From positions 20,207 through 84,206 of the forward strand of contig JAQGLW010000083.1 in assembly GCA_028292665.1 (NCBI GenBank): a DNA stretch of 64,000 nt. Direction: 5' to 3'. Of the stretch, positions 39,978 through 48,319 are shown one piece after another; position 1 is the first letter of the stretch; every line of letters starts with the position of its first letter. The DNA is from Herminiimonas sp. (lineage in GTDB: Bacteria; Pseudomonadota; Gammaproteobacteria; Burkholderiales; Burkholderiaceae_D). The translations under genes and the position numbers were made by a program. Below the pieces are notes generated by a model, which ran no database searches, was not told the DNA's origin, and worked only from the letters and a program-made list of their open reading frames with translations.

Positions 39978-40316
39978 CTAATCGTCGGCACTGAGGATCA
40001 GCGCAATGCCGGCTTGCGCGCTGACCATTGCCGATAGCGCGGCAAACAACTCCGATCCGTCACGCGAGTCGATCCAGTACCGCCCGTCACGCTTATAGTG
40101 GAATCCGCCCGATTTGGCGGCAATCCACATTTCCTGCATCGGCGCCTGGCTGTTGATAATGATTTTTGTACCGTTATCGACAAACTCGATTTCCAGCACA
40201 TTGCCGGCGCGGCTGGATTCGACATCCAACCCGCGGGTATCCGCTGCCCGTTCCAGCGCTGCTTCGATTTCATCGAGCGTGGTCTCGGCCAATGCCAAAA
40301 ATTCTGATTCTGTCAT
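39978..40316 (-). CDS. cyaY: Iron-sulfur cluster assembly protein CyaY (bacterial frataxin)
   Basis: 112 residues from MTESEFLALAETTLDEIE; the frame extends four codons further up but this start matches the family. The acidic first helix (ETTLDEIEAALE) provides the iron-binding ridge; the sheet includes EIEFVDNGTKIIINSQAPMQEMW with the conserved Asn-Gln-Pro-like and Trp positions, then AKSGGFHYKRDGRYWIDSRDG. Modulates cysteine desulfurase IscS. Divergent from lptM-lysA across only about 26 bases, so their promoters must overlap the gene ends. Confidence 0.95.
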   Translation of the reverse strand: MTESEFLALAETTLDEIEAALERAADTRGLDVESSRAGNVLEIEFVDNGTKIIINSQAPMQEMWIAAKSGGFHYKRDGRYWIDSRDGSELFAALSAMVSAQAGIALILSADD

Positions 40317-40342
40317 GCTACACTCCATTAGTTTCCCAAACC

Positions 40343-40540
40343 GTGATTCTAATCGTGAAGTCCACTTTTAATTTGCCGCGCCTCGCCGCTATTTCAATCG
40401 CTATTGCGCTGACAAATCTGCTGACCGCATGCGGTCAGATGGGCCCGCTCTATATGCCGGCCAAACCCGCGCCTGCCGCTACGCCTGCCAATACCGCGAT
40501 TCCGGCACCCGCCGTCACTCCCGTTCCCGCTTCCAGATAA
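40343..40540 (+). CDS. lptM: LptM-like small lipoprotein (YifL family)
   Basis: About 65 residues. The start is GTG at 40343 or GTG at 40355, since no ATG is available in the proper region. A hydrophobic signal (LAAISIAIALTNLLTAC) ends in a lipobox, and the lipidated Cys is followed by GQMGPLYMPAKP. The CGxxGPLYxP block is the hallmark of LptM/YifL, which assists maturation of the LPS translocon protein LptD. The rest is a Pro/Ala-rich tail. It sits between cyaY and lysA, 12 bases before lysA, matching the usual order near dapF/lysA in other proteobacteria. Confidence 0.82.
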   Translation: MILIVKSTFNLPRLAAISIAIALTNLLTACGQMGPLYMPAKPAPAATPANTAIPAPAVTPVPASR

Positions 40541-40552
40541 CTCCATTCAACG

Positions 40553-41821
40553 ATGTCGCACTTTTCCTATCGAGACGGCGTGCTATGCGCCGAAAACATG
40601 CCGTTGACTGCGATTGCCAGTCAATTCGGCACGCCCGCCTATGTGTACTCCCGAAAAGCGCTGGTGGAAAATTTTTCTGCCTATGCGGACATGTGCAAGG
40701 GACGCGATGCGCTGGTTTGCTATGCGATGAAAGCCAACTCCAACCTTGCCATTTTGAACCTGCTGGCAAAACACGGCGCCGGTTTCGATCTGGTTTCGGG
40801 TGGCGAATTGCTGCGCGTGATCGCGGCAGGCGGCGATCCGAAAAAATGCCTGTTTTCCGGCGTCGGCAAATCACGCGACGAGATGGCGCTTGCACTGTCG
40901 CACGATATCCTGTGCTTCAATGTCGAATCGATTCCGGAGCTGCATCGACTCAACCAAGTTGCCGGAGAACTCGGCAAGACTGCACCTGTCAGCCTGCGCG
41001 TCAATCCGAACGTCGATGCAAAAACACATCCTTACATAGCCACCGGCCTCAAGGCAAACAAATTCGGCGTTGCATTCGACGATGCGCTCGCAACTTACCG
41101 CACCGCATCGCAGCTGCCTCACATCAACGTGATCGGCATCGATTGCCATATCGGTTCCCAATTGCTGGACGATGCGCCGCTGCTGGAAGCGCTCGATAAA
41201 CTGATCGAGCTGATCGACACATTGGCGCAACAAGGCATTGTCCTGCACCACCTCGATCTCGGCGGCGGCATCGGCATCACATACGACGACGAAAAACCGG
41301 TCGCCGTGCGTGATTATCTGGAACGCGTGTTCGCCAGAATCGATCAATGGCGCAGCACCAGGCATGACGGCGCGCCGATCAAAATCATTTTCGAACCGGG
41401 CCGGTCCGTTGTAGGGAATGCAGGCGTGCTGCTGACGAAAGTGGAATACATCAAGCCCGGCGCAGAAAAGAACTTTTGCATTGTCGATGCCGCGATGAAT
41501 GATCTGATGCGTCCCGCGATGTACCAGGCGTGGATGGGCGTGCAGGAAGTCAGGAAACGAAACGATGCCGCCGTCACCTATGACGTGGTCGGTCCGATAT
41601 GCGAATCCGGTGACTGGCTGGCCCGCGATCGTCAATTGGCAGTGGTGCAGGATGATTTATTGGCGATTGCCAGTGCCGGCGCCTATGGAATGACAATGGC
41701 ATCCAACTACAATACGCGCGGCCGGGCAGTGGAAGTGATGGTCGATGGCGACCGCGCCCATTTGATTCGCAAGCGCGAAGAACCGGGCGATTTATTCGCG
41801 CTGGAATCGATTCCGGCATAA
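40553..41821 (+). CDS. lysA: Diaminopimelate decarboxylase
   Basis: 422-residue PLP enzyme of alanine racemase fold; last step of lysine synthesis. PLP lysine in CYAMKANSNLAIL (K near 62); HIGSQL and the glycine loop DLGGGIGI bind the phosphate; FEPGRSVVGNAGVL binds substrate and cofactor; the Cys of GPICESGDWLA and YGMTMASNYNTRGR are catalytic-site landmarks. Follows lptM by 12 bases, probably co-transcribed. Confidence 0.97.
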   Translation: MSHFSYRDGVLCAENMPLTAIASQFGTPAYVYSRKALVENFSAYADMCKGRDALVCYAMKANSNLAILNLLAKHGAGFDLVSGGELLRVIAAGGDPKKCLFSGVGKSRDEMALALSHDILCFNVESIPELHRLNQVAGELGKTAPVSLRVNPNVDAKTHPYIATGLKANKFGVAFDDALATYRTASQLPHINVIGIDCHIGSQLLDDAPLLEALDKLIELIDTLAQQGIVLHHLDLGGGIGITYDDEKPVAVRDYLERVFARIDQWRSTRHDGAPIKIIFEPGRSVVGNAGVLLTKVEYIKPGAEKNFCIVDAAMNDLMRPAMYQAWMGVQEVRKRNDAAVTYDVVGPICESGDWLARDRQLAVVQDDLLAIASAGAYGMTMASNYNTRGRAVEVMVDGDRAHLIRKREEPGDLFALESIPA

Positions 41822-41971
41822 CGCCCGGATTGCCGGATAGTGACTGACGTAGCCTGAGCCCGGCAATCATTTCTTCGAATCCTGGTCAACCATGACCGTT
41901 GTGCAGACTCGCACTTCCGGGATAGGCGCTTAACCGATATTCCATGGATATATTCATCTTTGGATGTAATA

Positions 41972-41994
41972 TTCGGCATTCGCTTCATGCCGAA
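41972..41994. repeat. Hairpin TTCGGCAT-TCGCTTC-ATGCCGAA upstream of nikR
   Basis: Perfect eight-base arms around a seven-base loop, ending 26 bases before the nikR ATG. A near copy with nine-base arms is at 56638-56663. There is no T-run. It may be a dispersed repeat, an operator or a leader structure. It does not match the NikR operator. Confidence 0.5.
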
Positions 41995-42020
41995 GCGGCA
42001 TCGAATTCAATGTGAAAATC

Positions 42021-42476
42021 ATGCGCCGAATTACTATTTCTGTTGAAGATTCCCTTGCCCAGCAATTCGACGATTTGATTGAACGCCATGGCTATCAAAA
42101 CCGGTCGGAAGCATTCCGGGACCTGGTGCGCGGACGGCTTGAGCAGGAGCGCAAAATCACCTACCAGGTGCGCTATTGCATCGCCAGCCTGAGTTATGTC
42201 TATAACCATCATGAACGCGAGCTGGCCAGTCGGCTGGCGGCACTTCAGCATGAACATCACGACATCTGCGTGTCGAGCATGCATGTGCATCTGGATCATG
42301 ACAACTGCCTCGAAACCATCGTCCTGCGCGGTTTATACAGGCAGGTGAGCGCATTCGCCGACAGCGTGATCGCGCAAAGCGGCGTACGCCACGGCAACGT
42401 CAATGTCGTGCCGGTTGATATGGCCACGCCATCGCTGGCGCAGCATCGTCATCCTCACTTTCATCCCAAGACTTAG
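42021..42476 (+). CDS. nikR: Nickel-responsive regulator NikR
   Basis: 151 residues from MRRITISVEDSL, which aligns with the start of known NikR proteins (a GTG three codons upstream is possible). The ribbon-helix-helix DNA-binding part is at 1-45 (RRITISVEDS, YQNRSEAFRDLVR). The ACT-like metal domain follows. The four nickel ligands of E. coli NikR (His76, His87, His89, Cys95) all have counterparts in the string ALQHEHHD...MHVHLDHDNC. It ends six bases from the end of a TonB receptor gene that runs towards it. No nikABCDE genes are in view. Confidence 0.93.
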   Translation: MRRITISVEDSLAQQFDDLIERHGYQNRSEAFRDLVRGRLEQERKITYQVRYCIASLSYVYNHHERELASRLAALQHEHHDICVSSMHVHLDHDNCLETIVLRGLYRQVSAFADSVIAQSGVRHGNVNVVPVDMATPSLAQHRHPHFHPKT

Positions 42477-42482
42477 AAAAAC

Positions 42483-44570
42483 CTAGAAATTCGCCGTAAG
42501 GGTCAGGCGGAACGAGCGTGACTCGATCGGGTGGAAATGAATGTCTTGCGTCGACGACCCTGGCGGCTCGCTTGCCAGGCGAGAAGCATAATAGTAATCA
42601 ATCGCCGAATCGCTCCTGTTGGTCAGGTTGAAGCCTTCCAGCTCGATGCGCATTTTCGGATTGATCTTGTAGCCGATGCGGCCGTTCAGCGTCGCGGTCG
42701 GCCTGGAACGCACGCTGTTGTCCTCTATCAGCGGGCGCGGACCGAAATATCGCAGCTGCAAGGCGCCGAAATACGGTCCGACGTTATCCACGGCCAGCGC
42801 GACCGAGGCTACGCCTTCGACTGCACCCGGAATGCGGTCACCGACAAGATCGAATTCACGGAAACGCGCCCGCGCAAAAGCCAGATCGGCATCGATCGTC
42901 AGCCATTTGGCGGCCTTGTAATAGTTGTTGAACTCGAAGCCGTAACGGCGGCTGGGCCGGCTGGGCTCGGTGGTGCCCGCATCGCCGGTAAATAGCAATT
43001 CCGAATCGAAGTCCAGCCGGTAGAGCGCAAAGGAGCTCTGCAGGCCGGGAATGATTTCCGTGCGCACGCCCACTTCAAGGCCCTTGGACCGCACCAGCGG
43101 CGTTACCCTGTCAACCGGGCTGCCGGATTTTGGATCAACCGTAATCGTCGTACCGCGTGCATCGTTGCTGTGGAAGCCGCTGCCGATGTTGAAGTAATAC
43201 TCCGTCTTGGCCCAGGGGCCGAAGATGAGGCTCAGCTTGGGGCTGATGATATTGTCGCTGGCTTTGCCCGAGTTGGCCGGGTTGTCGCTGTTGACGTCAA
43301 ACCGGTAGTAGTCGCCGCGCACACCGGCGACGGTCCTGAACTTGTCCGTCCATTCGGTCCTGTTTTCGAAATACGCGCCCGCGCTGCTTTCGACGATGTG
43401 GTCTTCACGAGTGGTCGAGAGTATTTGCCGCGCCGCGGTGCTGAACAGGCCGTTGAAGATATTGTCATTCTGAAGTTGCAGGCCGACCGTGTTTTCCGAC
43501 TGCCGGCCCAACCAAGGCCCGCGCCAGCTGTGGCTCATGTTGATGCCGGTGGTGGTGCGCCTGTCGGGCTGGGCAAACTGGTCGCCATTGACCGGATCGT
43601 TCAGAAAGTAGGTGAAATTGGAAAACAGGTCCAGCTTGTTGTGGATGACGTAGGCATTGATATCGCTGGAGGACTCCGCCGTGCTCTTGTGCCATGCCGC
43701 CGACAGGCTGTAACGATGCGACTGGCCGCCATCGGTGGGATCGATCGCATCGAAACGGCCCAGCAAGCCGCTGTCCACCGCCCGCTGTGGAATCTGGTCA
43801 GTGGCATTCCACTTGGCGCGATACGCCATGGCCGTGACATTGAAGCCGTTGGCGGCGTTGCCTTCGCTATAACGCAAGACGCCATTGAGTTTGCTATAGT
43901 CGTCCGGATGCGTGAACGGCCCGTCGTTATGGAACAGTTCCAGCGCATACAGGAGGTTGCCATTGCCCACCTTGGGTGAATCGGCCAGCAGGGTGCGCAG
44001 GAAGCCGTTCTGTCCGAAACCGACACTGGCAATGCCCTGCTCCAGTTTGTCCGCATACAGCACACTCGCTGTTCCTGCGGATGCAAAATCGCCTTCAGCG
44101 GCATAATACGGGCCTTTTTTGTATTCGAGTCTCGCAGCCAATTCCGGAATGAGGAAATTGAGATCGGTCCAGCCCTGCCCATGTCCGTGGCTTCGCTGGT
44201 TAACCAGCATGCCGTCGACAGTCGTTCGCAAGTCGGTGCCGTGATCGAGGTTAAATCCGCGCAAGTAAAACTGATTGGCCTTTCCTTCGCCGCTATGCTG
44301 GCTGACGATCAGGCCGGGTGTTGCTTCCAGCAGTTCGCCGGCGCGGTAGACGGTGCGTGCCTCGAGCTGCTTTTGCGTCACGACTCCGGCATTGGCGGAA
44401 TCGGCGATGCCCATTTGACTGTTGCGGGAAGTCTCGACAACGACGGCATCGAGCGATTTTTCTTCGTCCGCCGCCCAGGCCGACGGGTTGGCGATGGATA
44501 AACCGAGAAGCGAGGCTACCAGTGTTTTAAGTCTTGATTTTTGCTGTGTTGCCTTTGTTGCCTGTCTCAT
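42483..44570 (-). CDS. TonB-dependent outer-membrane receptor, predicted nickel-linked
   Basis: 695 residues. A signal peptide ends at PSAWAADEE; the TonB box region is probably LDAVVVE. The plug domain has LLEATPGLIVSQHSGEGKANQFYLRGFNLDHGTDL and the His-containing RSHGHGQGWTDLNFLIPE, followed by a 22-strand-type beta barrel ending in the aromatic Phe (LTLTANF). The substrate is not readable from the barrel itself. It is linked to nickel by the adjacent nikR gene and by a NikR-like operator 77 bases upstream of the start. Alternative substrates include other metal chelates. Confidence 0.9.
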   Translation of the reverse strand: MRQATKATQQKSRLKTLVASLLGLSIANPSAWAADEEKSLDAVVVETSRNSQMGIADSANAGVVTQKQLEARTVYRAGELLEATPGLIVSQHSGEGKANQFYLRGFNLDHGTDLRTTVDGMLVNQRSHGHGQGWTDLNFLIPELAARLEYKKGPYYAAEGDFASAGTASVLYADKLEQGIASVGFGQNGFLRTLLADSPKVGNGNLLYALELFHNDGPFTHPDDYSKLNGVLRYSEGNAANGFNVTAMAYRAKWNATDQIPQRAVDSGLLGRFDAIDPTDGGQSHRYSLSAAWHKSTAESSSDINAYVIHNKLDLFSNFTYFLNDPVNGDQFAQPDRRTTTGINMSHSWRGPWLGRQSENTVGLQLQNDNIFNGLFSTAARQILSTTREDHIVESSAGAYFENRTEWTDKFRTVAGVRGDYYRFDVNSDNPANSGKASDNIISPKLSLIFGPWAKTEYYFNIGSGFHSNDARGTTITVDPKSGSPVDRVTPLVRSKGLEVGVRTEIIPGLQSSFALYRLDFDSELLFTGDAGTTEPSRPSRRYGFEFNNYYKAAKWLTIDADLAFARARFREFDLVGDRIPGAVEGVASVALAVDNVGPYFGALQLRYFGPRPLIEDNSVRSRPTATLNGRIGYKINPKMRIELEGFNLTNRSDSAIDYYYASRLASEPPGSSTQDIHFHPIESRSFRLTLTANF

Positions 44571-44646
44571 CGAGTTTTAATAATGAAGGCCATAGCGGCA
44601 TGGATTTTTTTGAAAGCGGGAATCCATAAAAATTACTGAACATTGA

Positions 44647-44673
44647 GTATGAATAATAATATATTCTTCATAC
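44647..44673 (-). promoter_or_regulatory. NikR-like operator GTATGA-N15-TCATAC upstream of the TonB receptor
   Basis: GTATGA at 44647-44652 and TCATAC at 44668-44673 form perfectly inverted half-sites, and the 15-base A/T-rich spacer is itself largely palindromic. The E. coli nik operator is GTATGA-N16-TCATAC, so half-sites are identical and the spacer one base shorter. On the minus strand a possible promoter (TTGTAT as -35, CATACT as -10) coincides with the two half-sites, which would allow direct repression by nickel-bound NikR. Confidence 0.7.
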
Positions 44674-44711
44674 AAAGGCAACGGTACTCCACCCAAAAGC
44701 ATCCAATGCCC

Positions 44712-44757
44712 GACTGCAGATTGCGATCTACCGAAAGGCGGATCGCAATCTGCAGTC
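44712..44757. repeat. 17-base perfect stem-loop between msrQ and the TonB receptor
   Basis: Arms GACTGCAGATTGCGATC and GATCGCAATCTGCAGTC flank the 12-base loop TACCGAAAGGCG. It is a very stable hairpin in either direction, but neither side ends in a T-run. It lies between the msrQ 3' end and the NikR-like operator. It may insulate the two units or protect the 3' end of the msrPQ message. Confidence 0.7.
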
Positions 44758-44858
44758 AAGCATCAACACGATGGGGATAATCAAGCGTGGCTGTCAGCCA
44801 AGCCTCGGGCTGGCTTGCCGCCGTTGAGTCCGTTGCGCCAGTCGCCAATAAACGCGCG

Positions 44859-45479
44859 TCAATAACAGGATCGCACGATTGTTCCGAACAGGATCGGCTG
44901 CGAAAAGTTGTGCTTGCCCGCCTTCATCCACCAGAAGTGCAATATGCCGAGCGGCGCGATAATGTAAATCGCACGATGCAGCCACTGCCAGCGCCTGCCG
45001 CCCAATCGCCTTACCATGCCATTGGTACTCGTCGCTGCGAGTGGGATCAATAGAATGAATGCGATGAAACCGACCGTGATGAAGGGACGTTTGACGACGT
45101 CTTTCCACATCTCCTGCAGATCAAAAAAATGATCGAACCAAAGGAAGGTCGTGAAATGCAGCGTGGCGTAAAAGAAAGCGAATAATCCGATCATGCGGCG
45201 CAGCTTGAGCAGCCAGTTCCATTTGCTCAGCCGACGCAATGGGGTCACCGCCAACGTAATGCACAGAAAATAAAGCGTCCAGTCGCCGGTATTGCGCGTG
45301 ATGAACTCGATCGGATTGGCGCCCAGCCGGTCGGTGAAAGTAAAAAGCACCAAGCGGGCAAAAGGCAGCAAGGCTGCGGCAAATAGCGCAGCTTTGAGAA
45401 GGGCGAACTGTTTTGGAGCAGGATTGAACATGCCGACATTGCCGAGAACGTGAGACGAAATTCCGGCCTTCGCATTCAT
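44859..45479 (-). CDS. msrQ: MsrQ, heme-binding membrane subunit of MsrPQ (C-terminus apparently frameshifted)
   Basis: 206-residue membrane protein that passes electrons to MsrP for repair of oxidised methionines in the periplasm. It shows the ferric-reductase-like helices ATLHFTTFLWFDHFF and RWQWLHRAIYIIAPLGILHFWW with conserved heme histidines. The frame ends abruptly in TIVRSCY. If one G is restored around 44872-44876 (GTGCGATCC read as GTGGCGATCC), it continues with a plausible last helix, VAILLLTRVYWRL, and a basic tail to a stop at 44794. A one-base deletion or a sequencing error is therefore likely. It follows msrP after 76 bases. Confidence 0.88.
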   Translation of the reverse strand: MNAKAGISSHVLGNVGMFNPAPKQFALLKAALFAAALLPFARLVLFTFTDRLGANPIEFITRNTGDWTLYFLCITLAVTPLRRLSKWNWLLKLRRMIGLFAFFYATLHFTTFLWFDHFFDLQEMWKDVVKRPFITVGFIAFILLIPLAATSTNGMVRRLGGRRWQWLHRAIYIIAPLGILHFWWMKAGKHNFSQPILFGTIVRSCY

Positions 45480-45555
45480 CTGGATTCGAAGACCGGAATG
45501 ACGGTTGATCGATACGGCCCTTAACCAGTGCCAGAGCCGACAGCGCTTTTAATCG

Positions 45556-46536
45556 TTAGAAAAACTTTTTCATGTCCATACCCTTGTATAACGATGCAAC
45601 GTCGTTATAGCCATTGAACATCAGGGTCTTGCGCTTTTTCGTGAACAGGCCGTCTTCGCCGATGCGGCGTTCGCTTGCCTGCGACCAGCGCGGATGATCG
45701 ACTGCAGGATTCACATTGGAATAAAACCCGTATTCCTGCGGCGCCGCGATGTTCCATGCCGTTCTGGGCTGATCTTTGGTGAAGCGGATTTTGACGATTG
45801 ACTTGGCGGATTTGAAACCGTATTTCCACGGCACCACGATCCGTACCGGCGCACCATTCTGGTTTGGCAGCACTTCGCCATACATGCCTACGCTCAACAG
45901 CGTCAGCGGATGATTTGCTTCATCGAGCCGCAAGCCTTCCACATACGGCCATTCCAGCACAGGACTGCCGATGCCCGGCATCTGCTTCTTGTCCGCCAGC
46001 GAAATGAATTCGACATATTTCGCATTGCCGGTCGGTTCGACTTTTTTGATCAGCTCGGCCAGCGAATAGCCGATCCACGGAATGACCATCGACCAGCCTT
46101 CGACGCAACGCAGCCGGTAGATACGCTCTTCCAGCGGCGCCAGTTTCAACAGGCTGTCGATGTCGAGCGTCATTGGTTTTTTGACTTCGCCTTCGATTGC
46201 CACCGTCCATGGACGGGGCTTCAGCGTGCCGGCATATTCAGCCGGATCGGCTTTATCGGTGCCGAATTCATAGAAATTATTGTAGGTCGTCGCATCCTTG
46301 TATGCCGTCGTTTTATCCATCACCACATAGGCAGGATTGGCTTTGGCGGCCAACTTGTGCGCGGAGGCCGATTGGGCGAATGCCTGCCGGGAAGCCATGT
46401 CGAACAATGCGCCGCCGGCAATCGAACCGACTGCCAATTGCCTGATGAAGGTACGGCGCGATTCGAATATTTCGCGCGGAGTGATTTCCGACGCGAAGGG
46501 AAGATCTATCCCGTTTGGATTACGTTTAATCAGCAT
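45556..46536 (-). CDS. msrP: MsrP, periplasmic protein-methionine-sulfoxide reductase catalytic subunit
   Basis: 326-residue molybdoenzyme of the sulfite oxidase fold (formerly YedY). The twin-arginine signal is [17 protein letters not shown] near residues 27-42, so it is exported folded. The molybdenum-ligand cysteine is Cys144 in [10 protein letters not shown], followed by [13 protein letters not shown]. The sequence ends with the family-typical [17 protein letters not shown]. Works with MsrQ. Upstream on the same strand are an anti-sigma factor and an ECF sigma factor. Intact and full length. Confidence 0.96.
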   Translation of the reverse strand: MLIKRNPNGIDLPFASEITPREIFESRRTFIRQLAVGSIAGGALFDMASRQAFAQSASAHKLAAKANPAYVVMDKTTAYKDATTYNNFYEFGTDKADPAEYAGTLKPRPWTVAIEGEVKKPMTLDIDSLLKLAPLEERIYRLRCVEGWSMVIPWIGYSLAELIKKVEPTGNAKYVEFISLADKKQMPGIGSPVLEWPYVEGLRLDEANHPLTLLSVGMYGEVLPNQNGAPVRIVVPWKYGFKSAKSIVKIRFTKDQPRTAWNIAAPQEYGFYSNVNPAVDHPRWSQASERRIGEDGLFTKKRKTLMFNGYNDVASLYKGMDMKKFF

Positions 46537-46605
46537 GAATACTCCGTAATGTGAACTGCATGAATCCTTTGTCTTTTGGACTACGGGAACCTTACACCAA
46601 TCTGA

Positions 46606-47358
46606 TTAGCGCCGCAGTTGGCCGTCGACTGCATGCGCCACCGCCAGCAGCCGTGCCCGATCCATGCCGCCGGACAACGCATAGCCATAATCGCGGTCTA
46701 TCCAGTAAAACACGCGCGTCCCATTCTGCTCCAGCACCTTGAACCCGGTATTGGACTGCTGTTGCGCCGCATGTTTAACGGTCAGCGTCAATCGCTCGCC
46801 GTCCGGCGACTGGTACATCAATTGCGCCAACGGCCCGTCATTGCCCGGCAACAGGCGTCCGCCCAGCAGCGAAAAACCTTGCGGCTGGAGGTCGGGAGCG
46901 TGGATCGGGACATCGAGCCGTTTGGATAACCATGCGACCAGGTGCGCTTCCTGCTCCGCCGGAACTTCGACCGGATGCCGCTGATCGGCCGCGTACAGCA
47001 CATAGGCGGCCAGCGCGTCTTTTGCGAAAACAGCCGCGGCAGGCGCCGGTAATGGCGCCGGCATGTGCGCAAACCAGCCCGCCACCAAGCCGCATGTCAG
47101 CCAGGCCAGACCGGCGGCGAGTCCGCGCGGCCATGGCCGCGTCTGCAGCGTATTCGTCAATCGAAGCGGCACCGGTTCATTCAACACAGCGTCATAACTG
47201 CCGTGCAGCGCATGCATTTGCGCACGCAAGTCATGAACCTGTGCGGCGGCTTCGGGGTGAGCGGCCAGATGTGCTTCGACTTCAGCCCGGCGCGCTGCAT
47301 CGAGCTGCCCATCGACATAAGCATGCAAGTCCAGTTCGCTTATCGAAGAAATCGTCAT
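46606..47358 (-). CDS. Anti-sigma factor (RsiW-like membrane regulator)
   Basis: 250 residues. The N-terminal anti-sigma domain is ELDLHAYVDGQLDAARRAEVEAHLAAHPEAAAQV (residues 8-41 region). It lacks the full His-Cys-Cys zinc motif of ZAS domains, with no CxxC. A single transmembrane helix (about 79-100, GLAAGLAWLTCGLVAGWF) is followed by a periplasmic domain of about 150 residues. It starts one base after the sigma factor stop, the usual pairing in which the membrane protein holds its cognate sigma factor until a signal arrives. Located directly upstream of msrP. Confidence 0.88.
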   Translation of the reverse strand: MTISSISELDLHAYVDGQLDAARRAEVEAHLAAHPEAAAQVHDLRAQMHALHGSYDAVLNEPVPLRLTNTLQTRPWPRGLAAGLAWLTCGLVAGWFAHMPAPLPAPAAAVFAKDALAAYVLYAADQRHPVEVPAEQEAHLVAWLSKRLDVPIHAPDLQPQGFSLLGGRLLPGNDGPLAQLMYQSPDGERLTLTVKHAAQQQSNTGFKVLEQNGTRVFYWIDRDYGYALSGGMDRARLLAVAHAVDGQLRR

Positions 47359-47359
47359 C

Positions 47360-47878
47360 TCACTTGATCCGGGTTAAATGCGCAGACGTTGCAGTCGCAG
47401 CCGATGCCGCCGAAGGCGAATCCGACAGCAAGGTCCTTAATTGTTCGCGCGCACGCGCCAATCGCGACATCACGGTGCCGAGCGGAACATTGAGCACGTC
47501 GGCAGCTTCCTTATAGCTTAATTGCTCCAGGCCGATCAGCACGATGACGGCGCGATGCTCGGGACTGAGTCTGGCCAGCGCGCGCTTCATGTCTATCTGC
47601 AGCGCCATATCGCCTGACGCGACAGGCTCCGGCGCATCGTCTTCAGCCACGGCCAACGCGACATGATGGCGCGATGCGTCATTCAGATACAGGCGGTACA
47701 GCATGGTAAACAACCACGCCGTCAGATTGCCGTACCGGAACAGCCAGCGACGCTGGAGCGCGCGCTCCAGCGTATCCTGCACCAGATCATCCGCCCAGGC
47801 GGCATTGTGTGCGAGCGCACGTGCGTAACGTCGCAAGCGCGGAATCTGCAAGGCCAATGCCTGAGCGAAATCGGACAT
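47360..47878 (-). CDS. ECF-type RNA polymerase sigma factor
   Basis: 172 residues with sigma-70 region 2 (HNAAWADDLVQDTLERALQRRWLFR, then LTAWLFTMLYRLYLND) and region 4 (LSPEHRAVIVLIGLEQLSYKEAADVLNVPLGTVMSRLARARE, named here by its ends). No region 1 or 3, as in extracytoplasmic-function factors. A 17-base gap separates it from the upstream secreted-protein gene, and a 1-base gap from the downstream anti-sigma gene. Its target genes are unknown; msrPQ and its own operon are the natural candidates. Confidence 0.93.
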   Translation of the reverse strand: MSDFAQALALQIPRLRRYARALAHNAAWADDLVQDTLERALQRRWLFRYGNLTAWLFTMLYRLYLNDASRHHVALAVAEDDAPEPVASGDMALQIDMKRALARLSPEHRAVIVLIGLEQLSYKEAADVLNVPLGTVMSRLARAREQLRTLLSDSPSAASAATATSAHLTRIK

Positions 47879-47895
47879 GACCGGCTATGCGGACG

Positions 47896-48270
47896 TCAAG
47901 GCTTGGCGACGTGCCAGATATTATTGAAACCGTCCCCGGTCTTGTCGCCGGGCTTCTGGTCTTTGACCCACGTATAAAGCGGCTTGCCCTTGTAGGCCCA
48001 CTGCTTTTTACCGTCGTCACGGGTGACAATGCTGTAGTCTCCGGTTGCCTGATCGGTATCTGTTGCCGTCAGCGCCGGCCAGTTCGTTGCGCAAGGGCCA
48101 TTGCAAGTGCTTTTGCCATCGCCCGGCATATCACGGTCAAAAATATAGAGAGTCATGCCGGCCGGGCTGGTCAAGATGCCATTGGTCACGTTGACCGGAG
48201 CGGATGCGGCCATGACAACAGTGCCGGCCATCATCAATGCTGCAAAAGCAAAAGCGGGAAAAATTTTCAT
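47896..48270 (-). CDS. Secreted protein with two Yx[FW]xxD motifs (COG4315-type)
   Basis: 124 residues from MKIFPAFAFAALMMAGTVVMA, a clear signal peptide; the longer frame adds 13 unlikely codons. The mature protein carries LYIFDRD and LYTWVKD, the two Yx[FW]xxD repeats of this poorly characterised periplasmic/lipoprotein family, and the conserved GKSTCNGPCATNWPAL. It is the first gene of the sigma/anti-sigma unit. Function is not established; in many Burkholderiales it travels with ECF factors. Confidence 0.88.
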   Translation of the reverse strand: MKIFPAFAFAALMMAGTVVMAASAPVNVTNGILTSPAGMTLYIFDRDMPGDGKSTCNGPCATNWPALTATDTDQATGDYSIVTRDDGKKQWAYKGKPLYTWVKDQKPGDKTGDGFNNIWHVAKP

Positions 48271-48319
48271 GAGATCCTCACTAGGCTGGTTGATCGAGAA
48301 TGCCGCCAAAGCAGCACAA

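Noticed and set aside
44647..44673. Fur box reading of the A/T-rich palindrome
   Set aside because: Best alignment to the 19-base Fur consensus gives fewer than half the positions, while the outer half-sites match NikR exactly.
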